From: a virus
Length of the DNA stretch: 31,001 nt
IMG/VR virus record: IMGVR_UViG_3300037320_000125
Coordinates: 1 to 31,001 of that record
Reading direction: 5' to 3' (one strand)
A program made the position numbers and the translations under genes. The stretch's first letter is position 1; each line of letters opens with the position of its first letter. Of this stretch, positions 7,388-14,885 are shown in pieces. The notes beneath the pieces were generated by a model. That model saw only the letters and a program-made list of their open reading frames with translations. It did no database searches and was not told the DNA's origin.

Positions 7388-8315
7388 TTGTAGGTTTTTT
7401 AGAATAGTAGGTTTTGTTTTCAATCTGTTTGGCTTCGTTGCTGGCCTGGCTGCGTAGGTAGCCGCCTAACCTATAAATAGGGTCGGTGTGGATTTCCCGG
7501 CCTTGCTCAGCGCGGTGCTCAGCATATCGGGCAACGGCGGCCAGTAGGTTCTTAGGCATCGGGTTGACGCCTCCGCGCCCGGCTGCAAACTTTAGCTTAC
7601 GTTGCCCTTCCGTGGTTTCGATTTCGGCCATGATCGCAGTGGTGGCCTGTTCGATGGTGAGCGGGGCCGGTGCGGTCCTAGCTTCATCGGTAGTAGTTGG
7701 GGCCGCGCCGCTCATTTCACGAATTGCAGCATCACGACGGCGGGCGGTTTCAATAGTAACCGGGCCGTCTTTTTCTTTTTTCGCGGAACCTTTTTCTTTT
7801 TTTACAGAGACGCTGTTAGGCAAAGCGGTGTCGATCTGTTCGGGGGTTAGGGGTTCGGCATCAATTAAATTCTGCAAATGGGTTTTACCTACCTTACCTA
7901 CCATTGATAATACTTCATTGGATAATACTTCGGGTTCATTTCCTGCACCCCCCCCGTTCATATTATGCACCCCCTTGTTTATTAGGGGTTCATTTGCTGC
8001 ACCCCTGTTGATACCATCGTCCGAAATGTCCGAAGACGGGACGTAAACGCTAATGTGTGGGGTGGTTAGTCGGTACAGATTCGACATACTCATTCCCTCG
8101 TTATTGGCGCGGCGTAGGGTGCTGATGTACCCCTTACTTTCGCAACGTTGGCGAACCTTTAGAACTGTATTTTTAGTCCATCCGGTGAGGCTGATTAACC
8201 GCTTCATCCCAGGCCACGCCGATCCATTGCGACCGATATGGCGGGCTATTTGGAGCGTCAGGTATAGTTCCTGTTCGTCCATCTTGTCCAGGGCGTCGGT
8301 GTGTAGGTTCAGCAT
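7320..8315 (-). CDS. Replication initiator-like helix-turn-helix protein
   Basis: The 331-residue protein begins with a helix-turn-helix domain of the HTH_36 type (about 12-65: LYLTLQIARHIGRNGSAWPG, then LISLTGWTKNTVLKVRQRCE and GYIST). A long disordered middle rich in Lys, Glu, Ala and Thr follows, then a helical C-terminal part (LLAAVARYAEHRAEQGREIH, IYRLGGYLRS). Phage initiators of the lambda O or DnaD type have this design and sit just before the DnaC-like loader, as here. So I infer origin recognition and recruitment of the loader. Direct sequence evidence covers only the DNA-binding domain. Confidence 0.72.
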   Translation of the reverse strand: MLNLHTDALDKMDEQELYLTLQIARHIGRNGSAWPGMKRLISLTGWTKNTVLKVRQRCESKGYISTLRRANNEGMSMSNLYRLTTPHISVYVPSSDISDDGINRGAANEPLINKGVHNMNGGGAGNEPEVLSNEVLSMVGKVGKTHLQNLIDAEPLTPEQIDTALPNSVSVKKEKGSAKKEKDGPVTIETARRRDAAIREMSGAAPTTTDEARTAPAPLTIEQATTAIMAEIETTEGQRKLKFAAGRGGVNPMPKNLLAAVARYAEHRAEQGREIHTDPIYRLGGYLRSQASNEAKQIENKTYYSKKPTNAKFQPNDNPATYDYDNLPAFN

Positions 8316-8509
8316 TTTTTGGTACTTGTGGTTGTCAATAATTTGCGCCGCTTGGCCAGCGCAGAACTGTACTTTTTAGATACGGACAGCATCGACCCCC
8401 GCACGCGGTCCCGGCCGCGCCCCGGCTGCAATTGGTAGTAAGTTTTGCGCAACGCTGAGTATTCGCGGGAGAAGTAGGCAATCCGATTGTTTATTTGTTC
8501 TAGGGTCAT
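8309..8509 (-). CDS. Hypothetical small basic protein
   Basis: The 66-residue protein is strongly basic and helical (RIAYFSREYSALRKTYYQLQ, RGRDRVRGS, SKKYSSALAKRRKL). No family is recognised. It overlaps the preceding gene by ATGA (8506-8509) and the initiator gene by 7 bases, so it is co-translated with the replication genes. A nucleic-acid-binding accessory is plausible from charge alone. Confidence 0.65.
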   Translation of the reverse strand: MTLEQINNRIAYFSREYSALRKTYYQLQPGRGRDRVRGSMLSVSKKYSSALAKRRKLLTTTSTKKC

Positions 8510-8808
8510 GCTGCAATAATTTCCGGCTGATCACAAAGCACCGTTACTGTGTAGTCGTGGCCGCAACCATCAACCAGCACGTCCACGTTCGACGGCCCGC
8601 CTATTAGGTTGGCGATTGCCGCCAACGTAAGCGGCTGCACCATATCAGGGCTAATTCCGTAGTGCACGGTGCGTTCCCCACCACGCCGGACGATCACGCT
8701 AAAGTTCACAAACCCGCACTGGTCGCGCCCCATCTCTAGGATTCGGGCCGGGGTTGCATTGTCGTTGAAGACAACTAAGTCTCCTGGGCTATAAAATTGC
8801 TTTTTCAT
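8506..8808 (-). CDS. Hypothetical protein, first gene of the replication operon
   Basis: The 100-residue protein starts at ATG 8808. Its N-terminal part, YSPGDLVVFNDNATPARILE, reads as a small SH3-like or KOW-like beta barrel. The rest is beta-rich without known motifs. An upstream in-frame TTG at 8880 would add a hydrophobic stretch, but that part overlaps the terminator hairpin region and is rejected. It overlaps the next gene by ATGA. It lies downstream of a terminator-like hairpin and an operator-promoter, so it may be under attenuation control. Confidence 0.65.
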   Translation of the reverse strand: MKKQFYSPGDLVVFNDNATPARILEMGRDQCGFVNFSVIVRRGGERTVHYGISPDMVQPLTLAAIANLIGGPSNVDVLVDGCGHDYTVTVLCDQPEIIAA

Positions 8809-8874
8809 AAGGCATAGAATTGACCCGCCGCCCAAAGGCAGCGAAGTGGTTAATATTAGAATGATGGTGGGCGG

Positions 8875-8919
8875 CAACAAAAAACGCCGCCTCGGTTCAG
8901 TTAAGAACCGGGCGGCGTT
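8875..8919 (-). terminator. Strong intrinsic terminator in the replication-operon leader
   Basis: AACGCCGCC (8883-8891) pairs with GGCGGCGTT (8911-8919) and CGGTTC (8893-8898) pairs with GAACCG (8905-8910), leaving one bulged base and a 6-base loop. On the minus strand the stem is followed directly by a run of T residues. It lies between the operator-promoter at 9066-9106 and the first replication gene. Confidence 0.8.
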
Positions 8920-9065
8920 GTGCGGTAAGGTTGCAGTAGAATAAAGAGGGGCTACAAAACGAGCGGCTAACTCAGCCCAAATTCATATTGGCGCGGGGCC
9001 AAATAATCTTACTCTTATATACTACTGCAAACAACACACAAACCAGGGCCACCCGGATTGTGTGC

Positions 9066-9106
9066 AAGTTACGTTATGAATAACCATATTACCAACCGAA
9101 TGGTAA
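9066..9106 (-). promoter_or_regulatory. Operator 1 and probable promoter of the replication operon
   Basis: The 18-bp inverted repeat TTACC-N8-GGTAA occupies 9089-9106. Read on the minus strand, TTGGTAATATGGTTAT matches the core of the promoter cassettes at 12353 and 15432. At the same distance (21 bases after TTG) the sequence TAACTTGC occupies the -7 place, a weaker match to TAnnTTTG. The operator covers the -33 position, as expected for repression. Confidence 0.6.
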
Positions 9107-9111
9107 GTTAT

Positions 9112-9258
9112 TTACAATAAAGGTAATTTTAAAGCGGATGCAATTAAGGCGTCTAACTCAATGGTGACAGACTCAAGCCTTTTTATATCAACCAAAATGG
9201 TCGCTAAGTCAAGATCAGCGGTGGTCAATCCGCATAGTGCATTTGCTTCGTGTAACAT
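9112..9258 (-). CDS. Possible small protein, 48 residues
   Basis: A short frame from ATG 9258 encodes an acidic, leucine-rich helical peptide (LTTADLDLATILVDIKRLES, IELDALIASALKLPLL). A longer version would begin at TTG 9306. Nothing recognisable. It lies downstream of the 9341-10036 gene on the same strand and upstream of operator 1. Support is limited to composition and position. Confidence 0.35.
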   Translation of the reverse strand: MLHEANALCGLTTADLDLATILVDIKRLESVTIELDALIASALKLPLL

Positions 9259-9340
9259 TATGTGCGTTATTTTAATGGGTTCGCGTCCTATATTTAGGAA
9301 CGGCAAGTTAAACCAAAAATGGTAACAAACAGGTAATTGG

Positions 9341-10036
9341 TTAACCCATGTTTTGTTTTATATCTGATAAAGCTGACTTAATAACACTCTGGTCCCCGCC
9401 CCTGACGCTCAGAATCCCTTCCAGCCGTGAAATTTGATCTCTCACCTTTTCCCCGGCTGCTTTCGCCCTCTTTAAGGCGTCCTGCATATCCTCGTTATTT
9501 TCTTTCAGGCGGTTCATTTCGCGCTGCCGTTGTTCCCACTCTTTTTTTGCTTTGTGTGCCATTTGTATAAGCTGGATATGATAAGGGGCTTCTATTGTGG
9601 CCCCGGCCTGCAATGCCTGGGCACTTGTAAATGCTCTGTTTATTTTGTCTTGTCCGTTCTGTTCAGCGTAGTTTTTTACCAGGTCAAAGTATTTCCCGCC
9701 CGAAAATTCTTTCACAAACTCGGTGGTTTTGGGCCATCCGTGCGGCTGGGCCAAGTCTTCGTAAAAAAAACGAATAACTGTCTTCAATCTGTCAATTGAT
9801 ATTGACCTTTCGGACGGATCGGACGCATCGGCGTTGATTCTGTTATTGATATAAACGATCTTGAAAAACGATCTTGACACCTCAGCCGGGTATAGAGCAT
9901 TCATATCGCCCTGTAATTTTTCGAAGCTGATCGAGTACACCCTCTGCCCCAGGTTCTTTTGATCCTCCCAGTCCTGAGCCAGCGGAACCTTAATTTTTTC
10001 TAACAGTGTTGTGATTTCCACGCTTTTGGTATTCAT
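9341..10036 (-). CDS. Unknown protein with C-terminal coiled coil, next to the divergent control region
   Basis: The 231-residue protein starts at ATG 10036; an upstream TTG at 10069 lies inside the operator and is rejected. The first 140 residues are mixed helical without a family I recognise. Residues from about 155 to 205 form a charged coiled coil (AHKAKKEWEQRQREMNRLKE, DALKRAKAAGEKVRDQISRL). It is divergently transcribed from the membrane operon across operator 2, a position typical of a phage regulator. No helix-turn-helix is obvious, so its candidacy as the regulator binding the TTACC-N8-GGTAA sites rests on location only. Confidence 0.75.
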   Translation of the reverse strand: MNTKSVEITTLLEKIKVPLAQDWEDQKNLGQRVYSISFEKLQGDMNALYPAEVSRSFFKIVYINNRINADASDPSERSISIDRLKTVIRFFYEDLAQPHGWPKTTEFVKEFSGGKYFDLVKNYAEQNGQDKINRAFTSAQALQAGATIEAPYHIQLIQMAHKAKKEWEQRQREMNRLKENNEDMQDALKRAKAAGEKVRDQISRLEGILSVRGGDQSVIKSALSDIKQNMG

Positions 10037-10053
10037 AGGTAGCTGATTTACCA

Positions 10054-10101
10054 CAAATGTAGTGAGCAATTACCAATATTAAGGTAATTGTCTTAAATTT
10101 G
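10054..10101. promoter_or_regulatory. Operator 2 in a divergent promoter region
   Basis: A perfect palindrome CAATTACC-N8-GGTAATTG covers 10067-10090. It is flanked by exact -7 elements on both strands: TACATTTG on the minus strand (10054-10061) and TAAATTTG on the plus strand (10094-10101). The operator therefore lies between two outward promoters, overlapping the expected -33 region of each. Confidence 0.75.
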
Positions 10102-10134
10102 CAATTGATAGCTGCGCCGCCAACTTTGGCGAAT

Positions 10135-10461
10135 ATGCAACCCCTATACGGTTTCCTAATAATTTGCGCCCTCGTATTTGGCGTTCCTGCGCTTTGCGTC
10201 GTTGGTGTCTTTTGGCACTTAGGGCGCAAGCGAAGCAATGCACTATTGCCGCGCCCCATTAGTCCCCTACCCCCTTGCCCGGAACTACCGTGCCACGATC
10301 CAGAGCGGGCCGAATGGCCTACCGTAGTACTATACCCTGATGTTAAGCACTGCCGACTAGGGCAGGAGGATATGGATAATGTAACCCCGGAACAAATAGC
10401 CCTAGCAACCGCACGAATTGAGGCTAAAAATAACAGCACCATCACATTTACCATCTTATGA
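10135..10461 (+). CDS. Small single-pass membrane protein
   Basis: The 108-residue protein starts at ATG 10135, because the -7 element at 10094-10101 removes the upstream TTG at 10099. Residues 4-28 form one hydrophobic segment (YGFLIICALVFGVPALCVVG), followed by a basic stretch (HLGRKR) and a proline-rich cytoplasmic part with several cysteines. No family is recognised. It overlaps the next membrane protein gene by ATGA (10458-10461). First gene of an operon under operator 2. Confidence 0.75.
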   Translation: MQPLYGFLIICALVFGVPALCVVGVFWHLGRKRSNALLPRPISPLPPCPELPCHDPERAEWPTVVLYPDVKHCRLGQEDMDNVTPEQIALATARIEAKNNSTITFTIL

Positions 10462-11897
10462 GCAAATTAACCCTATCGGACCAACTGAATGGTTCCTTAC
10501 CCATCATTTCCACAACCGCCCGCGCTGCCTTTATCGGTTCGCATCTATTCTTAGCGTTGGGTTCCGGCCTGGCCATCATGTACTTAGCGATTGGCACAAT
10601 TGGCGAATCGCTCACCCCCTGGATCGCCTATACCGTTGGCTGGGCCGGTTCGCTCGTTTGGTTCCGGGCTGTTGAGAACCCGCTTAGGAAGTTCATTCTC
10701 TTTGCCTGGGCTTACCGGCTAACAAGTAAGGAGGAACGCGCCGAACTGACGCAAAACCTGCGCAGGACAGGTAAGGCCAGCGTTACTGTTACCGCAATAC
10801 TCATTGTCGTTACATTGTCGCTTTCGCTGCTGATTAATATGGACGTTGCCGAAGCGGTGACGACTGAACAGGACAGCACAGACGAGATGGCGCAATCGAA
10901 GAGCGTCACAACTAGCTATGACCGTGACGTTGACCTGTTGCGCGATCAGTTGGAAAGGGCGCGGGCGCGGGATGCACAGAACGTTCTTGACGCCACGCGG
11001 CAACGAGCGTCTTGGATAGGCCAAGCGGAAACCAGCAAGGGCCAAGCCATGCGCGATCTGCTCCACAAAGGGAACGGCTGGGCCGCGTCGCAACTACGCC
11101 CTGCAATCAACAGGGCAACCCGTAAAGGGGACGACCATATAAAAGGCGTTAAGGCCGCAGCCGAAGCCCCCACCCTACAATCCCAACTGACCAGCTACGT
11201 GGGCACCCGCTCAGCATCGCGGGACACGGTAGCGGCGATGACTAGCGGATTGGTCGCCGCCCGCCGCGTTGACTTTTTGAACACTAAGGGGCGGCGCAAT
11301 TGGATGCTGTTTGCCGCTTCGTGTTTTGTGCTTTGCATATTTATTTATACGTCGCGCTTACTGGTCCTAGCTTGCTTAGAGACGGGCGAAAAATTGGACG
11401 ATGAAGAACCGGGTGAAGGCATCCCAAAAGTAGCCGTGCGGAAGGTCAAGCAACTCAACGCCTGGTTAGGCGCTAAACTTGATCGCATGGGTTCGGATAA
11501 GTTCGTACTGGCACAGGTTGACGCATCCGTGCCATCCGTGCCAATCCGTGCCGACACGGACGGCACAGATTACGAACCCGTGCCGACACAGGTAGACAAA
11601 ACCCCTCAAACCCGCGTGCCACGCAACTCTCAGGATGACACGGATTCGGGTGTAATCGAAATGAGTACCCGCGAAATTGCGCTACTGGTCAAGCTGTGCC
11701 GCACAACTTACGACCGCATCGAAACCGCCAAAACACCGGCCGGCACGGATTCGGCACGGATCAAGTTCAACGCGGCACGCGATAAGTTGCGTGGGCTGGG
11801 CTTCAAGGTTCGGCCAGGTACTGAGGTTGTAAAAAAGACGGTAAAGAAGTCCGGTAAAGCCGTCAATGTGTCGTATAAAAAGCTGCTAATAGACTAA
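10458..11897 (+). CDS. Large multi-pass membrane protein with charged helical domain
   Basis: The 479-residue protein has four probable membrane helices at about 23-46, 53-70, 108-127 and 283-305. Between the third and fourth is a charged helical domain of about 150 residues (LLRDQLERARARDAQNVLDA, NGWAASQLRPAINRATRKG), probably a coiled coil facing one side of the membrane. The C-terminal 170 residues are soluble, with an acidic linker and a basic end (KKTVKKSGKAVNVSYKKLL). No family is recognised. Linked with two other small membrane proteins near the phage control region, it could act in superinfection exclusion or membrane attachment of replication; both are guesses. Confidence 0.8.
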   Translation: MSKLTLSDQLNGSLPIISTTARAAFIGSHLFLALGSGLAIMYLAIGTIGESLTPWIAYTVGWAGSLVWFRAVENPLRKFILFAWAYRLTSKEERAELTQNLRRTGKASVTVTAILIVVTLSLSLLINMDVAEAVTTEQDSTDEMAQSKSVTTSYDRDVDLLRDQLERARARDAQNVLDATRQRASWIGQAETSKGQAMRDLLHKGNGWAASQLRPAINRATRKGDDHIKGVKAAAEAPTLQSQLTSYVGTRSASRDTVAAMTSGLVAARRVDFLNTKGRRNWMLFAASCFVLCIFIYTSRLLVLACLETGEKLDDEEPGEGIPKVAVRKVKQLNAWLGAKLDRMGSDKFVLAQVDASVPSVPIRADTDGTDYEPVPTQVDKTPQTRVPRNSQDDTDSGVIEMSTREIALLVKLCRTTYDRIETAKTPAGTDSARIKFNAARDKLRGLGFKVRPGTEVVKKTVKKSGKAVNVSYKKLLID

Positions 11898-11900
11898 CTG

Positions 11901-12299
11901 ATGCTACTAGATTACCGACAACTATATCTGTTCCGAATCAGGAAACGCCGCCGCACGGTAAAGGCTCATAAGGTCATCGCTGTGCGGCTACCGTTCGCGG
12001 GCTGGCACGAACGCCGATTGCACAAGCTGTTTGCCTCCGACCGGTACAGCGACGTAAGAACAATACCCTGGCACCAATTCGGCCAGGGCGTTGTCAAGAT
12101 AGGAATCAGCGTTGATGCTGAAAAGCGACGTAAGCAGTTCGAGAACAAACCGGAAAGCGGCAAGACGGAAACGTTCGCGCTCAGCGCCATGCAACGCACC
12201 GCAGCGCGTAACCTTATAATAGGGTACTGGCTCCGGTGGCAGTTGCTCCGGTGGGGCGTGGTTGTCTCGGTTGTGATGTGGTTGTTCTGGGTGGGGTAG
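11901..12299 (+). CDS. Small protein with GIY-YIG-like fragment and C-terminal membrane helix
   Basis: The 132-residue protein begins very basic (FRIRKRRRTVKAHK). It then has HERRLHKLFASDRYSD (36-51), a GVVKIGISVDAEKRRKQF segment (63-80) and ETFALS (90-95), and ends in a Trp-rich hydrophobic helix (about 116-131). The segments resemble pieces of the T5orf172/Mug113 branch of GIY-YIG nucleases, but in a different order from the usual one, and the catalytic GIY-YIG strands are not evident. So nuclease activity is doubtful. It starts three bases after the large membrane protein gene. Confidence 0.65.
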   Translation: MLLDYRQLYLFRIRKRRRTVKAHKVIAVRLPFAGWHERRLHKLFASDRYSDVRTIPWHQFGQGVVKIGISVDAEKRRKQFENKPESGKTETFALSAMQRTAARNLIIGYWLRWQLLRWGVVVSVVMWLFWVG

Positions 12300-12332
12300 G
12301 CGGTGGGCTTTGGGGGGTTAATCGTAAGGCGT

Positions 12333-12421
12333 GGTAATTATATTACTATATATTTGGTAATATGGGTATAGTGGCGTTATATTTGTGGCGTCACCGAATC
12401 AATCACCCCCAATACTTAGAT
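12333..12421 (+). promoter_or_regulatory. Operator 3 with promoter-leader cassette, copy A
   Basis: The inverted repeat TTACT-N8-GGTAA covers 12343-12360, with an extra GTAAT-N3-ATTAC just before it (12334-12346). The -33 TTTG (12353-12356) overlaps the operator; the -7 TATATTTG (12378-12385) lies 21 bases later. A leader with GGCGTCACC and AATCAATC follows to the ATG at 12422. The whole cassette closely matches 15411-15486. Confidence 0.8.
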
Positions 12422-13444
12422 ATGAGTACCCAACTAACTACCGTGCTGTCTGATGCTGGCCTTGACCAGAACAGCAATGCCGCAATCTTAGAAAAATTCG
12501 CGGCGTTCGACGCCCAAGCAAGCGAATGGATGGCTAAGGCCAAAACCTTAGTTGTCACAGGCGCAGACCAAAAAGACGAAATAAAGCAAGCCCGCGAAGC
12601 GCGGTTGGCATTGCGCAAAATCCGCACCGAAGCGGACAAAACGCGCAAAGAACTAAAGGCCGAATCGTTGCGCTACGGTAAGGCCGTTCAAGGGGTGTAC
12701 AATTTCCTTGAGTACAAAATCAAGCCGATTGAAGACCACTTACAATCCCAGGAGGATTTCGCTAAGATCGCGGAACAGAAGCGGGTTGACGCGCTGCGGG
12801 CAGAACGTGAATTGCTAGTAAACGACCTTCGCGAGTTCGTGGGCTACGGTGACGACTTCGGCGCAATGTCCCAGCCCTCATTTGACGCTGTTCTTGCGAG
12901 CGCGAAGCAGCAACGGGCCGACCAAATCAAGCACAACGAAGAAGCTAAGGCGGCGCACGAGGCTGAGGTATTGCGCCAAGCGGAAGACCAGCGCAAAATG
13001 AGGGCTGAGAACGAACGGTTACGTTCCGAGGCTCAAGCCCGCGAAGCTGCGCTAAAAGTGGAACGTGATTTGGTCGCCGCTGAGCAAAAGGCCGCTGCTG
13101 ACGCTGCACGTATTGAGCGCGAAGCCGCCGCAGCTAAGGCCAGGGCTGAGCGTGAAGCCGCCGAAATTGCACGGCGAAAAATCGCTAATGAATTGGCCGC
13201 GGCAAAACGGGCGCAGGCTGAGCAGGACGCCAAGGTTGCAGCACTGGCAAAGGCCAAAGCTGAACAGGAGCGTAAAGCCAACGCCGCCCCCGATAAGGCG
13301 AAGCTGAGGGCATTCCTTGCCGGCCTTAGCTGCGGCGGTGACCCTTCCCTCAATTCAGTAGACGCAACCGAAATACTTAACGACTTCCGCAACGACCTTG
13401 CGGCCATCGTTTCCACGGCAATCAGCCGCGTGGAAGCACTATAA
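12422..13444 (+). CDS. DUF1351-like coiled-coil protein of the recombination module
   Basis: The 340-residue protein starts at ATG 12422; an in-frame ATG at 12362 is upstream of the promoter and so not used. Residues 35-110 (LVVTGADQKDEIKQAREARL, LRKIRTEADKTRKELKAESL, YNFLEYKIKPIEDHLQ) match the helical pattern I know from DUF1351-type phage proteins, which commonly precede recombinase or exonuclease genes. Residues 160-300 are a long Ala/Lys/Glu-rich coiled coil. It is headed by the operator 3 promoter and closed by a terminator at 13478-13521. It probably serves recombination or ssDNA processing; mechanism unknown. Confidence 0.78.
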   Translation: MSTQLTTVLSDAGLDQNSNAAILEKFAAFDAQASEWMAKAKTLVVTGADQKDEIKQAREARLALRKIRTEADKTRKELKAESLRYGKAVQGVYNFLEYKIKPIEDHLQSQEDFAKIAEQKRVDALRAERELLVNDLREFVGYGDDFGAMSQPSFDAVLASAKQQRADQIKHNEEAKAAHEAEVLRQAEDQRKMRAENERLRSEAQAREAALKVERDLVAAEQKAAADAARIEREAAAAKARAEREAAEIARRKIANELAAAKRAQAEQDAKVAALAKAKAEQERKANAAPDKAKLRAFLAGLSCGGDPSLNSVDATEILNDFRNDLAAIVSTAISRVEAL

Positions 13445-13477
13445 GACTAACCCCGGCGCAGCTATCACTACCCCGGA

Positions 13478-13521
13478 GCCGGGCGGCGCAACCCAAAATA
13501 GACGACGCCCGGCATTTTTTT
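13478..13521 (+). terminator. Intrinsic terminator after the DUF1351-like gene
   Basis: GCCGGGCG (13478-13485) pairs with CGCCCGGC (13506-13513), followed by A and seven T residues. No clear promoter is seen between this terminator and the next gene at 13561, so partial read-through or antitermination may feed the exonuclease gene. Confidence 0.8.
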
Positions 13522-13560
13522 AACCAAAGCCCTAAAGGTAAGGGCGCAATTTTTTATATT

Positions 13561-14112
13561 ATGAGTAAGATAGAACTACCAACGTCAACGGCCACGCGGT
13601 TCAGGTCTTTTGCCGCAGGTCCAAGCATTCACGAAGTTGAGCAACGCGCCGCACGCTTCGCCGCGCTGGAAAGTGCAGACGAAACCAAAGCTCCGCAAAT
13701 CGAAACGGGCACTTGGTCCCCCCGCACGGGGGACGAATTGCGCGGGTTCTTTTTGGGCATCGCTACTTTAGGGCGCAACCCACGGCCCGAAGAGGTTGAC
13801 CAGGTAAAGCTGATGAAAGAGAACATCGAAGCGGGGGACGAAGAAACGATTGGCGGCCTCACCCCGGCCTATATTGACGAATACCGCAAGGGGCTTGTTC
13901 CGTTTTCGGCGGGGGCTATTGAGACAAAGAACGGGCTTCGTTTTTTGTCGAGAATCCACGCGATGGAAGTATTCGCATCCGGGCGAATTCCGCAAAATGG
14001 CGGCGTGTGGATCAAGTGCATCCACGAGAAAAGCGGCGAAATGTCTAAGTTTGACATTCGCGCTATTGACAGCGGCGGGGACGTTGAAGATACAACCTAC
14101 ACAGAGGAATGA
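13561..14112 (+). CDS. Unknown recombination-module protein, possibly ssDNA-binding
   Basis: The 183-residue protein lies directly before the YqaJ exonuclease gene and overlaps it by ATGA (14109-14112). Its second half (RTGDELRGFFLGIATL, FSAGAIETKNGLRFLSRIHA, GGVWIKCIHEKSGEMSKFDI) is beta-rich and could be an OB fold. The end is acidic (DVEDTTYTEE), like the C-terminal tail of ssDNA-binding proteins. In phage recombination modules this slot often holds an SSB or annealing protein. This assignment is inference; no diagnostic motif is visible. Confidence 0.7.
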   Translation: MSKIELPTSTATRFRSFAAGPSIHEVEQRAARFAALESADETKAPQIETGTWSPRTGDELRGFFLGIATLGRNPRPEEVDQVKLMKENIEAGDEETIGGLTPAYIDEYRKGLVPFSAGAIETKNGLRFLSRIHAMEVFASGRIPQNGGVWIKCIHEKSGEMSKFDIRAIDSGGDVEDTTYTEE

Positions 14113-14885
14113 TTAGGGACGGTATAACAATTCAGTCGGTCGAGGATGCGCGGGCAGCAATGCCCGCCATCTTTGATAAAATTGACGCGGACAGAGGCAA
14201 AAGAGAACGCCGCGCCGAATGGCTCGAAGCCAAGCGGGGCAAATTCGGTGCCAGTTCAGCCGGTAAGTTGTGGACTTCAACGTTGCAACTGGCCGACAAC
14301 GCAACCAGCCGGGGTTATCTTGCGGAAAAGGCGGCAGAGATTGACGGGGCAATGTCTTCTGAACTCGGTGGCGCTTCCGTCAAGTGGGGCAGCGAGCAGG
14401 AAGGGCCGGGAATGCTTGAGTTTATAGAGCGCAGCGGCCTTGCGGTAACCCATCACGGCGAAGATCAGGAATGGATTGCGGCCAGTTGGTCGGATCAAAT
14501 CGGCTGCACCCCTGACGGCATCGCAACCAACACGGAAGGGCAGCGCATCCCGATTGAGCAAAAGAACCCCCACAGCCGGGCCATTCACGCCCGGTACATG
14601 ACAATGCAGGACGGCGCGGACCTGCTGAAATACGCACATTCGTACTGGTGCCAGGTTCAACACCAAATAATGGTCCTAGATGCCCCGTTCGGCATCTACT
14701 TCACGCGGGACAGTCGCCGCACAGAGCAAGCCGCACGGATAGGGTGGTGGGTAGTACCAAGGGACGACGCTTTTATTGACCAGCACAAGGCGCGGCTGTT
14801 AGATGCAGTTAAAGAACGGGACGACCTATTCAACGCTCAAGCGGGGCGGGTTTGGGTTGATTTATCAAATTTTATAAAGCAATAA
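14109..14885 (+). CDS. YqaJ/lambda-Exo-type recombination exonuclease
   Basis: The 258-residue protein is a YqaJ-family viral exonuclease. It has the expected order of motifs: KRGKFGASSAGKLW (42-55), WGSEQEGPGMLEF (93-105), GCTPDGI with catalytic D136, IEQKNP with the E150-x-K152 pair, and YWCQVQHQIMVL (179-190). Such enzymes degrade one strand of double-stranded ends to prepare single-stranded DNA for annealing recombination. It partners with the neighbouring recombination proteins. Start and stop overlap both neighbours (ATGA before, TAATG after), so the three are co-translated. Confidence 0.92.
   Translation: MIRDGITIQSVEDARAAMPAIFDKIDADRGKRERRAEWLEAKRGKFGASSAGKLWTSTLQLADNATSRGYLAEKAAEIDGAMSSELGGASVKWGSEQEGPGMLEFIERSGLAVTHHGEDQEWIAASWSDQIGCTPDGIATNTEGQRIPIEQKNPHSRAIHARYMTMQDGADLLKYAHSYWCQVQHQIMVLDAPFGIYFTRDSRRTEQAARIGWWVVPRDDAFIDQHKARLLDAVKERDDLFNAQAGRVWVDLSNFIKQ

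Larger units (their letters stand above)
8809..9111. other. Leader region of the replication operon
   Basis: No gene is clearly supported. The stretch holds a strong minus-strand terminator hairpin (8875-8919) and an operator-promoter (9066-9106), both listed separately. A 27-codon plus-strand frame at about 8862 covers the hairpin and is probably fortuitous. Confidence 0.5.

Noticed and set aside
8862-8945. 27-codon basic plus-strand frame over the terminator hairpin
   Set aside because: Its sequence is dictated by the hairpin and it lacks a promoter.
9308-9340. GGTAACAAACAGGTAATTGG as another operator
   Set aside because: GGTAA half-sites are present but no TTACC half-site lies at the required distance.
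13530-13560. TTAACC...GGTAAG near the 13561 gene as an operator
   Set aside because: The spacer is about 11 bases and the left half is imperfect; no -7 box accompanies it.
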